This document shows, in pieces, positions 53,370 to 60,705 of a stretch of 64,000 nt of DNA. How positions within the stretch are numbered: position 1 is the first letter of the stretch; every line of letters starts with the position of its first letter. The notes below the pieces were generated by a model that saw nothing but the letters and a program-made list of their open reading frames with translations, was not told the DNA's origin and ran no database searches. The DNA lies in NCBI GenBank assembly GCA_905234645.1, contig CAJOIS010000022.1:1-64000 (forward strand). Direction: 5' to 3'. Origin of the DNA: an uncultured Bacteroidales bacterium (GTDB lineage: Bacteria; Bacteroidota; Bacteroidia; Bacteroidales; F082). Position numbers and translations under genes: made by a program.

Positions 53370-54683
53370 TCACAAGGGGTAGGTATAAATCACCAAATCC
53401 CATTTCCCTTCACGGGTGACCTCAATCGCATTCCATCTGAAACACTTTTCGTTCTTGTCGTATACGACCTGGAAAGGTACTGATTCCGTCATCCTCACGC
53501 CATCAATTTCGACACCTCCCTGCCCTGTGACATACGAGAGTTTGTGCATGCCATCGGACGAGAACCTGTCAATAGGAAGATTGTCAATCAAATCATCAGG
53601 ATACATGACCGAATTCGACTCTTTCGTCACGCTGTTGATCTGACCGTCCTCATAGACATACCATTGTCCTGCAGCGAGGAAATGGAATCTCAGCCTTTGT
53701 TGGCCGTCAAGGGCAAAATGGCCAATGATGACCTGTCGACGAATGATATCGCCATTCAGCACAAGGGTCTCCCCTTTCTCCTCCTCACCGTTCTTTGATG
53801 CCTTGTAGACATAATCGCCTTTGTTGGAAATAAGGAAGTCCGAAATGGTATATCCCTCTACAAACTTCATCTCTCCATCCACCCAAAAACGGTCATTCGC
53901 CACAGCCATCCAATGTCTCCCGTTGTATGAGAATTTCACCCGCAAGTTGTCGTAGTTGTATTCACCGAACAGTTCGACAGGCTCGCCGTCAACGACCAAA
54001 ACGGTGTAAGGCATATATGCATCACGATAAAGGTAATAATAGTGCATCGCCGACTTGCCCACACTAGCATAGTACTCATCACCCTCCGAAAGCATGCAGC
54101 CGACGGATTTCGAGGACAGCTGGGACCTGTTCGCTTCCGTAAAAGCTTTCTTTTCAAGCCAAACGATTTGGGTCGTCTGTCCCGGTGACGTTTGCGTTTT
54201 ATAGGTGCTGTGATAATACTCATCGTTCAGTTTATAGACACAGCCGTCGTTAGTAATGCTTAATACGCTATCGCAGACCATCTGATGTACGCCATAGGCA
54301 TAAACCGTCTCCATCCCATAGCCGATTCCTTGCGAGTCGGGTTCAAAATACTTGAGGACAAAGACACACTCATTCCAGACGCTTCCGATTCGGAACGCTC
54401 TCACCACATATCTATAGGGAAGCAAAAGCTTTGCATTGGCATAGATACTCGACATGCCCGACTTCTCGTTTCTCGAGACATAGAGATAGTTATAATAAGT
54501 CGACATGGAATGTGTGGACATATTAGGAAGGGCATTGTATTCCGCTTGGAATTCGCCTTGATTGACGCTCAGGAAGCCCTCCAGTGTCTCCAAACGCACC
54601 CTTTTCAAGCGGTCTGGAGATTGCGCTTTAGACAACGGAAGAAACAATGCCAGCAACAGCAACGATAATACTAGTCTTTTCAT
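53370..54683 (-). CDS. Secreted protein of unknown function, third gene of the TIR operon
   Basis: The 437-aa protein has signal peptide MKRLVLSLLLLALFLPLSKAQ. The mature part is rich in Tyr, aromatic and polar residues with many short beta strands (YYLYRDAYMPYTVLVVDGEP, FSYNGRHWMAVANDRFWVDG), suggesting a propeller-like or repeated beta structure. I do not recognise a family. It lies 9 bp after the BACON/barrel gene on the same strand, so it is probably expressed with that gene and the TIR gene. Confidence 0.75.
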   Translation of the reverse strand: MKRLVLSLLLLALFLPLSKAQSPDRLKRVRLETLEGFLSVNQGEFQAEYNALPNMSTHSMSTYYNYLYVSRNEKSGMSSIYANAKLLLPYRYVVRAFRIGSVWNECVFVLKYFEPDSQGIGYGMETVYAYGVHQMVCDSVLSITNDGCVYKLNDEYYHSTYKTQTSPGQTTQIVWLEKKAFTEANRSQLSSKSVGCMLSEGDEYYASVGKSAMHYYYLYRDAYMPYTVLVVDGEPVELFGEYNYDNLRVKFSYNGRHWMAVANDRFWVDGEMKFVEGYTISDFLISNKGDYVYKASKNGEEEKGETLVLNGDIIRRQVIIGHFALDGQQRLRFHFLAAGQWYVYEDGQINSVTKESNSVMYPDDLIDNLPIDRFSSDGMHKLSYVTGQGGVEIDGVRMTESVPFQVVYDKNEKCFRWNAIEVTREGKWDLVIYTYPL

Positions 54684-54692
54684 AACAGTAAC

Positions 54693-56777
54693 TTATAGAT
54701 AACTACATTTCGATTTTCCGAAATCGCCCAGATGGAAGCCTATGCCGAAGTCGACACAGAGATGGCGTTCGCCGAGGATATCCGATTCATGGAGGAATAC
54801 CGTGATGGGGAAGCGCCAAATGTTAAGGACCGTACCCAACTCAAGGCCAATACCCTGGAAACGTCTCTCCAAGCCGGTGATATTCGCTGCCACCGAGGCA
54901 CCCACACACAAGTCGATTATGCCATTCACGGGAGTAAACATGATACCCGCACCACCTTCAATATTACGTATCATCACCGTAGTGGTGTCGACAGCAACCT
55001 CATTCGACAAATAGAGGGCTTTGATATAACCTCGTGTTTTGGTGTTGCCCAGGTCACCGACCATGAAACCTTTACCATGTTCGGAGGGACGGGCAACATA
55101 GCTCAATGAAATCCAACGGCGACTGTCGCTGGCGCAATAGCCCAACTCAGAATCATAGTAGCGCTTCAGGTAACCACCGACACCCACCATGAAAGCAGTC
55201 TGTTTCACCTCGGAATTCATGCGAGAGGTATGGAACCCCAGCGTAAGCATCACATTCTTATAGAACCCCATCAATCCGCCTTCATAATCTAGACCGACAT
55301 GAGGCTCCTTAACATAACCACCGACGCCGACACCCACAAAAGCGCCAAGATAGGGGAACCTATTGGGGCGGAACACGGGACCGACAGTGAAATTGTAGCC
55401 AGCCAGATCCTTATTCTCGCTGGTGTAGTCAGTAACGATAGGGGTATTGGCTTGGAAATGCGCATAGGCGCCCCACGACTTGGATCCCACGAAGCCGCTC
55501 ATCATGCCAACAGCCAACTTAGGCGCCCAGGTAAGGGCGGCGAATCGGAGGCCGGGTTTGAAAGTCACGTCCTGCTGCTGATCGTTGGCAAACACCTCGC
55601 GACGCTCAAAGCCCATCTGCAAAGAATAATGGCCGTAGTCGATAGGCATGTCAAACGGTGTGTACCTCACACTCGTCTCACCGGCATCGTCGATGATGGT
55701 GACCTTCAAATCGGAAGGCACGCTGTTGATGGCAACGGAGCCTTTGCTTGACGCATCATCGATCTTGATCTCCGATGTCATTACCGGAAGCTCAGAGGCA
55801 TGAGCATACTGATGTACCGGCACCACGCAGGCTTTCTTACCCAAGTCAAGTCTCACCCAACCGTGACGGCTGAAGAGCGACTCATTCTCTTGCGCCCTTA
55901 CAATAACCGTATCCTTTGCAGGAAACACCTGGATCCAATCGTCCGACTTCGACACGCTCCACTCGTCGAGGTTGCTCTTCACCGCCATACGCTCTTCCGC
56001 TGCCTTGCAAGGGAACACCAACGCTTCCTTATCCACCGTGATAGTGGTATCGGAAGCGGCCTGGCTGACAGCGATAGGGAAATACTCTTCCATGACAACG
56101 ACATAAAGCGTGTCCTCACGCACATAGGCTTTGTCGTTTTGCATGCTCCTGAGATAGAGCGTGCTATCGCTGATTTGGTAATCAATCCAATACGGCACAG
56201 ATTCCACTTCCCATGAAGAAGCATTGGTAACGATGGAAATCCCGGCCATTTCTTCGTCTTTTGAGAAATGCACCTGGTCGGGATGCGCTTCAAACTCAAG
56301 ATTTCCTCCATGCTGCGTCACGTTAAACGACACCGTCTTGCCATCGGCAGAAACCGAAACGCTGGCATTGCGAGAGGATGGCGTGTCATTCCTGTCACAT
56401 GAAACCGAGACAGCGTTGCCTTTCTTGACAACTTTACACCATTTCGCATTGCTGCTGACCTTAAACGAATCGGCATTAACCTTGACATTCACCTGTTTCG
56501 TCTGATTCCCTTTGGCATCAAACTGAAGACTGCTCTCGGAAAAGCTGATCGTCGTACACTCGCGTATCATTCGGTCGAGGTCGTTGTCCTCGGGAATACC
56601 ACCTTTACATATTACCCTGATTTTCTTGAACTTTCCTTTAGCCTCGTCCAATTTCCCCTCATTCTTCAACTTGACCGCCTCGTCGTGAAAGTAATTGTAA
56701 CGGTCATAGTTTTGGGCAAACGCAACCACTTGGCATAAAAAAAGCGTGATGAGCGTCAGGAAGATACCTTTTTTCAT
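54693..56777 (-). CDS. BACON/PEGA domain protein with C-terminal beta-barrel
   Basis: The 694-aa protein has signal peptide MKKGIFLTLITLFLCQVVAFA. A short TPR-like N-terminus (FHDEAVKLKNEGKLDEAKGK) is followed by three BACON-like domains at ~75-155, 156-240 and 241-325; the first has ISFSESSLQFDAKG and ends VSVSADGKTVSFNVTQHGG. A PEGA-like segment (VAINSVPSDLKVTIIDDAGE, YTPFDMPIDYGHY, ~340-405) leads into ~290 residues of alternating strands resembling an outer-membrane barrel. BACON and PEGA domains bind carbohydrate or peptidoglycan-associated surfaces. It lies 3 bp after the TIR gene. Confidence 0.8.
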   Translation of the reverse strand: MKKGIFLTLITLFLCQVVAFAQNYDRYNYFHDEAVKLKNEGKLDEAKGKFKKIRVICKGGIPEDNDLDRMIRECTTISFSESSLQFDAKGNQTKQVNVKVNADSFKVSSNAKWCKVVKKGNAVSVSCDRNDTPSSRNASVSVSADGKTVSFNVTQHGGNLEFEAHPDQVHFSKDEEMAGISIVTNASSWEVESVPYWIDYQISDSTLYLRSMQNDKAYVREDTLYVVVMEEYFPIAVSQAASDTTITVDKEALVFPCKAAEERMAVKSNLDEWSVSKSDDWIQVFPAKDTVIVRAQENESLFSRHGWVRLDLGKKACVVPVHQYAHASELPVMTSEIKIDDASSKGSVAINSVPSDLKVTIIDDAGETSVRYTPFDMPIDYGHYSLQMGFERREVFANDQQQDVTFKPGLRFAALTWAPKLAVGMMSGFVGSKSWGAYAHFQANTPIVTDYTSENKDLAGYNFTVGPVFRPNRFPYLGAFVGVGVGGYVKEPHVGLDYEGGLMGFYKNVMLTLGFHTSRMNSEVKQTAFMVGVGGYLKRYYDSELGYCASDSRRWISLSYVARPSEHGKGFMVGDLGNTKTRGYIKALYLSNEVAVDTTTVMIRNIEGGAGIMFTPVNGIIDLCVGASVAANITGLERRFQGIGLELGTVLNIWRFPITVFLHESDILGERHLCVDFGIGFHLGDFGKSKCSYL

Positions 56778-56780
56778 GAT

Positions 56781-57764
56781 TTATTTTGCTTTTTGTTTAA
56801 TGACTTTATCAATGGAATCAATCATGTGTTTTTCGGTAGAAAGCGCGAGTATGCCCGCTATCTCCATGTCCTGCATGGCGAATTCGGCAACATCTTCATC
56901 CAAAAGCACCTTGACATCGTCCATGATGACGTTCAGATAATTCTGTCGAAGATCAAGCAGTTTAATTCTCTGGGTCTCAATCCCATAGGAATCTTCAACT
57001 TTGTCGCCATATTGGTATTTCAGCATTATGGCAGAATCGCATTCCGCAATGCCCTCCATCAACTTCAAGAAGGGTTCCTTGTCAGAGACCAGCTGTACAA
57101 AATTCTCCCTAAAGACTGCAACATCAGGCAGGTTTTTGGTTAAATCCATCGCCTTTTGTACATGCTTGTCAAACATCTGATACTCAACATCAACTCCATC
57201 TCCAAGCGGCGGGGTGGGGCCTTCAATCTCGGCTGCAGGTTTCCCCAGTATCAGCAGAACCACTATGGCTGCAATAGCAGCAACAGCTGCCGATAATAAA
57301 ACCAGCTTTTTCTGTCGGTTCTTTTTCTTCCTCAACAAGGACGAAACCAGATTTTCCTCAATCTTGGCGAATGATGCCGTTCGATATTCATGCGTCCAAG
57401 TAAAGACCTGAATGGTACTCACGAAGTCCAAAGGAGCGGGCAAGGCATTCTGTTCAGGCATCACAAAACCAGGCAATCCAACACCAATGATGTTTTTGCC
57501 CTGACTTTGTGCCTGAAGAATCTCACGACGCACCCAATCCTCCTCGTCGGAACAGCGGTCAAGCGCGCCTGGCGACAATACGAAAATAAAGTCTCTACAG
57601 CTGGCAATAGCCTTCTCAATCTGATCGGGGAACTGACCACTACCTATCTCGTCGACATCAAGAAAAACTTTATAACCCAGATTCTCAAGCTTGGCCTGCA
57701 ACTCGCCTGCCACGCCTGCCCCTGCGCCCTTTCGCCTATAACTAATGAAGATATCGTATGCCAT
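56781..57764 (-). CDS. Membrane-anchored TIR-domain protein
   Basis: The track start at 57803 precedes the promoter box, so the ATG at 57764 (MAYDIFISYRRKGAG) is chosen, giving 327 aa. Residues 1 to ~125 form a TIR domain: YDIFISYRR, FLDVDEIGSGQFPDQI, CRDFIFVLSPGALDRCSDEE and DWVRREI. The Glu81 in WVRREI falls where the NADase catalytic Glu of SARM1 lies. A transmembrane helix follows at ~153-173 and then a ~150-residue, mostly helical C-terminal domain that would face the periplasm. TIR NADases act in phage defence and signalling; a membrane-anchored form with an extracytoplasmic domain could sense envelope events, which is inference. Confidence 0.88.
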   Translation of the reverse strand: MAYDIFISYRRKGAGAGVAGELQAKLENLGYKVFLDVDEIGSGQFPDQIEKAIASCRDFIFVLSPGALDRCSDEEDWVRREILQAQSQGKNIIGVGLPGFVMPEQNALPAPLDFVSTIQVFTWTHEYRTASFAKIEENLVSSLLRKKKNRQKKLVLLSAAVAAIAAIVVLLILGKPAAEIEGPTPPLGDGVDVEYQMFDKHVQKAMDLTKNLPDVAVFRENFVQLVSDKEPFLKLMEGIAECDSAIMLKYQYGDKVEDSYGIETQRIKLLDLRQNYLNVIMDDVKVLLDEDVAEFAMQDMEIAGILALSTEKHMIDSIDKVIKQKAK

Positions 57765-57781
57765 ATACCCTAAAATGGGTT

Positions 57782-57790
57782 GCAAAGATA
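57782..57790 (-). promoter_or_regulatory. TIR operon promoter -7 box TATCTTTGC
   Basis: Minus-strand TATCTTTGC, 17 bp before the chosen TIR ATG. It supports that start and a transcript covering all three genes. Confidence 0.65.
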
Positions 57791-57831
57791 CGGAATTAGT
57801 CAATCACTCAAAGCATCTTGAGAAAGTTTTT

Positions 57832-58995
57832 TCAAAAGTTCAAAACCGACTCCAGATAATGCTGCTTGATGTCATACCGGGTTTTCAAGTCGTTGATTTG
57901 CTGCATAATCTCGGTTTTATTCACCGTCTTGTTGGTTTTCCTTCCCACCAGCAGCACGTTTTTCGGCGTGTGTTCCATCTCGATAAACTCCATCACTTGT
58001 GTCTTGTAGCCATAATATTCCAGGATCAAGGCACGAATGGTGTCGGTAATCATCACGGCCTGACGTTCGAGGAAAATGCCGTAGCGTGTGATGGCGTCAA
58101 AACGACCCGAGCGCTCCATCTCCTGGCGAATCTGCTTGTGACAGCAAGGCGCGCAGACAATCAGTTCCGCCCCTGCCCTGATGCCGGACGCTATGGCGTC
58201 GTCGGTGGCCGTGTTGCATGCATGAAGAGCAATCAACACGTCCAGCTTTTCGGGATGATAGGCCTCGATGCTGCTCTCCACAAATTCCATCCCTTTCAAG
58301 TTCGAGGATTTGATAATCTCATTGATTTTCAACACCAATTCGGGACGGATCTCCACGCCTTTGATGTCCACATCCATGTTCAGTTTTTGCGTTAACAGTT
58401 CGTAAAGTGCAAAGGTAAGATACCCCTTCCCTGCCCCCATGTCAGCGATATGGACTGTGCCGTCGAATTTCATCGGCTTGACGAGGCTCTCCACGATTTC
58501 AGCATACTTGTAGATTTGCTTGAACTTGTGCTGCATATCGGCGGTAATCTTGCCCTCACGTGTGGTCAGGCCAAGCTGGTACCACCACGGGTTGGCCGGG
58601 TTGACAAGGCGGTTCTTCTGTTTGTCGTGTTCCAGGTTCTGCTCACGGCATTCCTGCACTTTTTTTGTCTGGATGGTAGCCTTGCCTTTACTGGAGACAA
58701 GCAAAGTGACATCTTCGCTCACAGTAAACAGCACCGCATTGAGGAAACGTGTTGGCAACATTTCTCGCAGGATGTCAAGCATCTGAGCAGTGTCATAATT
58801 CTTCACCTCGTCACGGCGCTCATAGTGATAGGTGAAAGCAAACAAGCGTTTCTCCTTGATCAGAACGGGCTTCACATAGATGTTGCGCAAGTCGTCGTGC
58901 TTGTTGGCGGGCTTGCTCAGCGTCATCTTCACCAATGTGCTTTGCCCAGCGGCTTCGGCCACTCGGCCCATGAATATCTCAAGATTCTCTGACAT
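57832..58995 (-). CDS. Class I SAM-dependent methyltransferase
   Basis: The ORF track runs to 59256, but that extension is antisense-like sequence over the ogt gene; the ATG at 58995 (MSENLEIFMGRVAEAAGQ) gives 387 aa. The SAM-binding motif I is HIADMGAGKGYLTFALYEL, with VEIRPEL, then DVLIALHACNTATDDAI and APCCHKQI, as in Methyltransf_32-type proteins, some of which act on RNA. An N-terminal ~200-residue domain of unknown fold may bind the substrate. Its promoter box lies in the last codons of ogt. Confidence 0.85.
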   Translation of the reverse strand: MSENLEIFMGRVAEAAGQSTLVKMTLSKPANKHDDLRNIYVKPVLIKEKRLFAFTYHYERRDEVKNYDTAQMLDILREMLPTRFLNAVLFTVSEDVTLLVSSKGKATIQTKKVQECREQNLEHDKQKNRLVNPANPWWYQLGLTTREGKITADMQHKFKQIYKYAEIVESLVKPMKFDGTVHIADMGAGKGYLTFALYELLTQKLNMDVDIKGVEIRPELVLKINEIIKSSNLKGMEFVESSIEAYHPEKLDVLIALHACNTATDDAIASGIRAGAELIVCAPCCHKQIRQEMERSGRFDAITRYGIFLERQAVMITDTIRALILEYYGYKTQVMEFIEMEHTPKNVLLVGRKTNKTVNKTEIMQQINDLKTRYDIKQHYLESVLNF

Positions 58996-59006
58996 GATTG
59001 AATTTT

Positions 59007-59504
59007 TCAGCAAAGGTAGATAATATTTGTTTTTCGTTCCATCTCCAGCATCCACTGTTTTCTCTCGAGGCCACCTCCGTATCCCGTCAACGAGCCATCG
59101 GCGCCGATGACACGATGGCAAGGGATGATGATACCAATGGGATTGCGGCCTACCGCCCCTCCTATGGCTTGTGCCGACATCGTTGGAGAAATGCGTCGGG
59201 CCATGTCGCCGTATGACACAGTCTCTCCGTATGGTATTGCAAGGAGCAAATCCCAAACACGCAACTGGAAAGACGTCCCTTTCGGTGCAAGCTGTGGCAT
59301 GAAACCAGGCTTTTCACCTGCGAAATACAAATCAAGCCATCGGCGGGTTTCGTCGAAAACAGGCAACGCTGTCGTCGCAGACGTCATACCCTCAAAGCAT
59401 GTCGTCCTCGTCCCCTCAAACCACAAGGCGGTAAGAGCCACGCCGTTGGACGCCATGGTCATACCGCCAATGGGAGTATCATAATGTGCAGCGAAGCACA
59501 TCAT
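59007..59504 (-). CDS. ogt: Methylated-DNA--protein-cysteine methyltransferase
   Basis: The 165-aa protein repairs O6-methylguanine by moving the methyl group to its own cysteine. The active site is IPCHRVIGADGSLTGYGGGL, with the DNA-binding helix YGDMARRISPTMSAQAIGGAV just before it. Length and motifs match Ogt/MGMT. The ATG overlaps the stop of the upstream lipoprotein gene (ATGA). The final codons TAC CTT TGC TGA double as the -7 box of the downstream methyltransferase. Confidence 0.95.
   Translation of the reverse strand: MMCFAAHYDTPIGGMTMASNGVALTALWFEGTRTTCFEGMTSATTALPVFDETRRWLDLYFAGEKPGFMPQLAPKGTSFQLRVWDLLLAIPYGETVSYGDMARRISPTMSAQAIGGAVGRNPIGIIIPCHRVIGADGSLTGYGGGLERKQWMLEMERKTNIIYLC
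59010..59018 (-). promoter_or_regulatory. Methyltransferase -7 box TACCTTTGC inside the ogt 3' end
   Basis: Minus-strand TACCTTTGC, 14 bp before the methyltransferase ATG at 58995, fully within the ogt reading frame. Confidence 0.6.
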
Positions 59505-60130
59505 AGGGGCAATGCCACAGCGGGCCAGCCGTAGTCTTGGAGCATGGTGGCTGAAAGGCCGTGTTTCTTCACATAGTCGGAGACTAAACGCAGTCTCATG
59601 TCTTCGCGCTTCTCAACTAAGCCATTGACTTCTTGAAACGAATCAAACTTGTCTCCAAAAATCCGCTCGGCGCTTTCCAGGTTGCCTGCGCCATCTTCCA
59701 CGACTTCGAAGTTGCTTATTTCATAGCCGTTTCCCACCTTCTTCAGGTGCATCAATCCGGGGTGGTCGCCTCCCGAAACGGTTTTTAGCGTGTCGCCCGA
59801 CAGGTTGTAATTGAACACCCAGAAATCACCCCAAACCAGAATATCGTCCTTGTTTCCATCATCCGTGCTGACGATGAACGAGCAAGGGATGCAATATTCA
59901 GCTTCAGCATAATTCTTGCCAATCACATTCACCATATAGTCATTGATGGCATTTTCCCATGCCACAGGTTCGGGCACTTGGTTTTCTGTCGCCTGGGCTT
60001 CGACCTGTGCGTTTTCCATTCCTTTTGTTGCACTGAGTTGTTCGTTCGTGTTCTTGTTACCACAGCCGGCCAAGCAAGCACCGCATAGAAGGATGGCGGC
60101 TGTCATCCACATTTTCATTGATTTGTTCAT
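59501..60130 (-). CDS. Lipoprotein of unknown function upstream of ogt
   Basis: The 209-aa protein has a lipoprotein signal (AAILLCGACLAGCG, lipobox LAGC). The mature part has an Asn/Gln-rich linker and a compact domain with DDILVWGDFWVFNYNLSGDT and HPGLMHLKKVGNGYEISNFE, resembling NTF2-like or DUF-type periplasmic domains, but I cannot name the family. It ends AVALPL and is coupled to ogt by a 4-bp overlap, an unusual pairing of a lipoprotein with a DNA-repair enzyme. Confidence 0.8.
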   Translation of the reverse strand: MNKSMKMWMTAAILLCGACLAGCGNKNTNEQLSATKGMENAQVEAQATENQVPEPVAWENAINDYMVNVIGKNYAEAEYCIPCSFIVSTDDGNKDDILVWGDFWVFNYNLSGDTLKTVSGGDHPGLMHLKKVGNGYEISNFEVVEDGAGNLESAERIFGDKFDSFQEVNGLVEKREDMRLRLVSDYVKKHGLSATMLQDYGWPAVALPL

Positions 60131-60173
60131 ATTTACTACTTTTTAAAGATTTAAATTCGATTCTTTTCGTGTT

Positions 60174-60182
60174 GCAAAGGTA
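60174..60182 (-). promoter_or_regulatory. Lipoprotein-ogt promoter -7 box TACCTTTGC
   Basis: Minus-strand TACCTTTGC, 43 bp before the lipoprotein start. Confidence 0.6.
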
Positions 60183-60214
60183 AGGCTATTTCTCAAATGG
60201 TAAAGCAGAAAAGT

Positions 60215-60246
60215 TTTGGCTATTAAAAAAACTTTACTACTTTTGT
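60215..60246 (+). promoter_or_regulatory. Promoter of the small acidic lipoprotein (TTTG-N19-TACTTTTGT)
   Basis: TTTG at 60215-60218 and TACTTTTGT at 60238-60246 with 19 bp between them fit the Bacteroidota consensus spacing, 23 bp before the ATG at 60270. Confidence 0.75.
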
Positions 60247-60269
60247 GCCGTACTAAAACAAACAACACT

Positions 60270-60629
60270 ATGAAAAAAACTTTCATTATCGCCCTCGCGG
60301 GCATGATGTTGTTCGCCTTCACACAATGTGGCGGCGGCAACGGTGGCACCACGGTCACCAAAGGCTCCCAAGAGTTCAAGGACAACATGGAACTGTACAA
60401 AAAGATTGAAAAAGCCATCAAAGACACCAAGACTTGCGACGAACTGAGTGATGCGGTTCTTAACGTACTATTCATGGGCCTAGCCAACGATAAGGAGTAT
60501 GCCGATGATGAAAAGATGACGGAAGAAGAAAAAGCCGAACTCGAAAAGTACGGTGAGAAGTTCGAAGAACTCTTCCAAAAACAAGCCGAAAAGCTGGGGT
60601 GCGAAGATGACGACTTCAAGCTCTTCTAA
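60270..60629 (+). CDS. Small acidic lipoprotein
   Basis: The track starts at 60216 within the promoter; the ATG at 60270 (MKKTFIIALAGMMLFAFTQC) gives a 119-aa lipoprotein precursor with Cys20. After a Gly-rich linker (GGGNGG) the mature part is helical and strongly acidic (DDEKMTEEEKAELEKYGEKF). Two further Cys residues (KTCDEL and KLGCEDD) could form a disulfide. Function is unknown. It has a good promoter and a strong terminator. Confidence 0.8.
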   Translation: MKKTFIIALAGMMLFAFTQCGGGNGGTTVTKGSQEFKDNMELYKKIEKAIKDTKTCDELSDAVLNVLFMGLANDKEYADDEKMTEEEKAELEKYGEKFEELFQKQAEKLGCEDDDFKLF

Positions 60630-60648
60630 TCGAAACCTGATGAACAAT

Positions 60649-60675
60649 AAAAAAGCCGCAGTTGCGGCTTTTTTT
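60649..60675 (+). terminator. Terminator after the acidic lipoprotein gene
   Basis: AAAAAAGCCGCA-gt-TGCGGCTTTTTTT. The symmetric A/T flanks may also serve the convergent TPR gene, whose stop is at 60706. Confidence 0.9.
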
Positions 60676-60705
60676 ATTTCTTTGCCATTACCAAAATGTG
60701 TTTGC

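Noticed and set aside
58998-59256. N-terminal extension of the methyltransferase ORF
   Set aside because: The extra residues come from the antisense side of ogt; the start at 58995 has its own promoter box and a conserved beginning.
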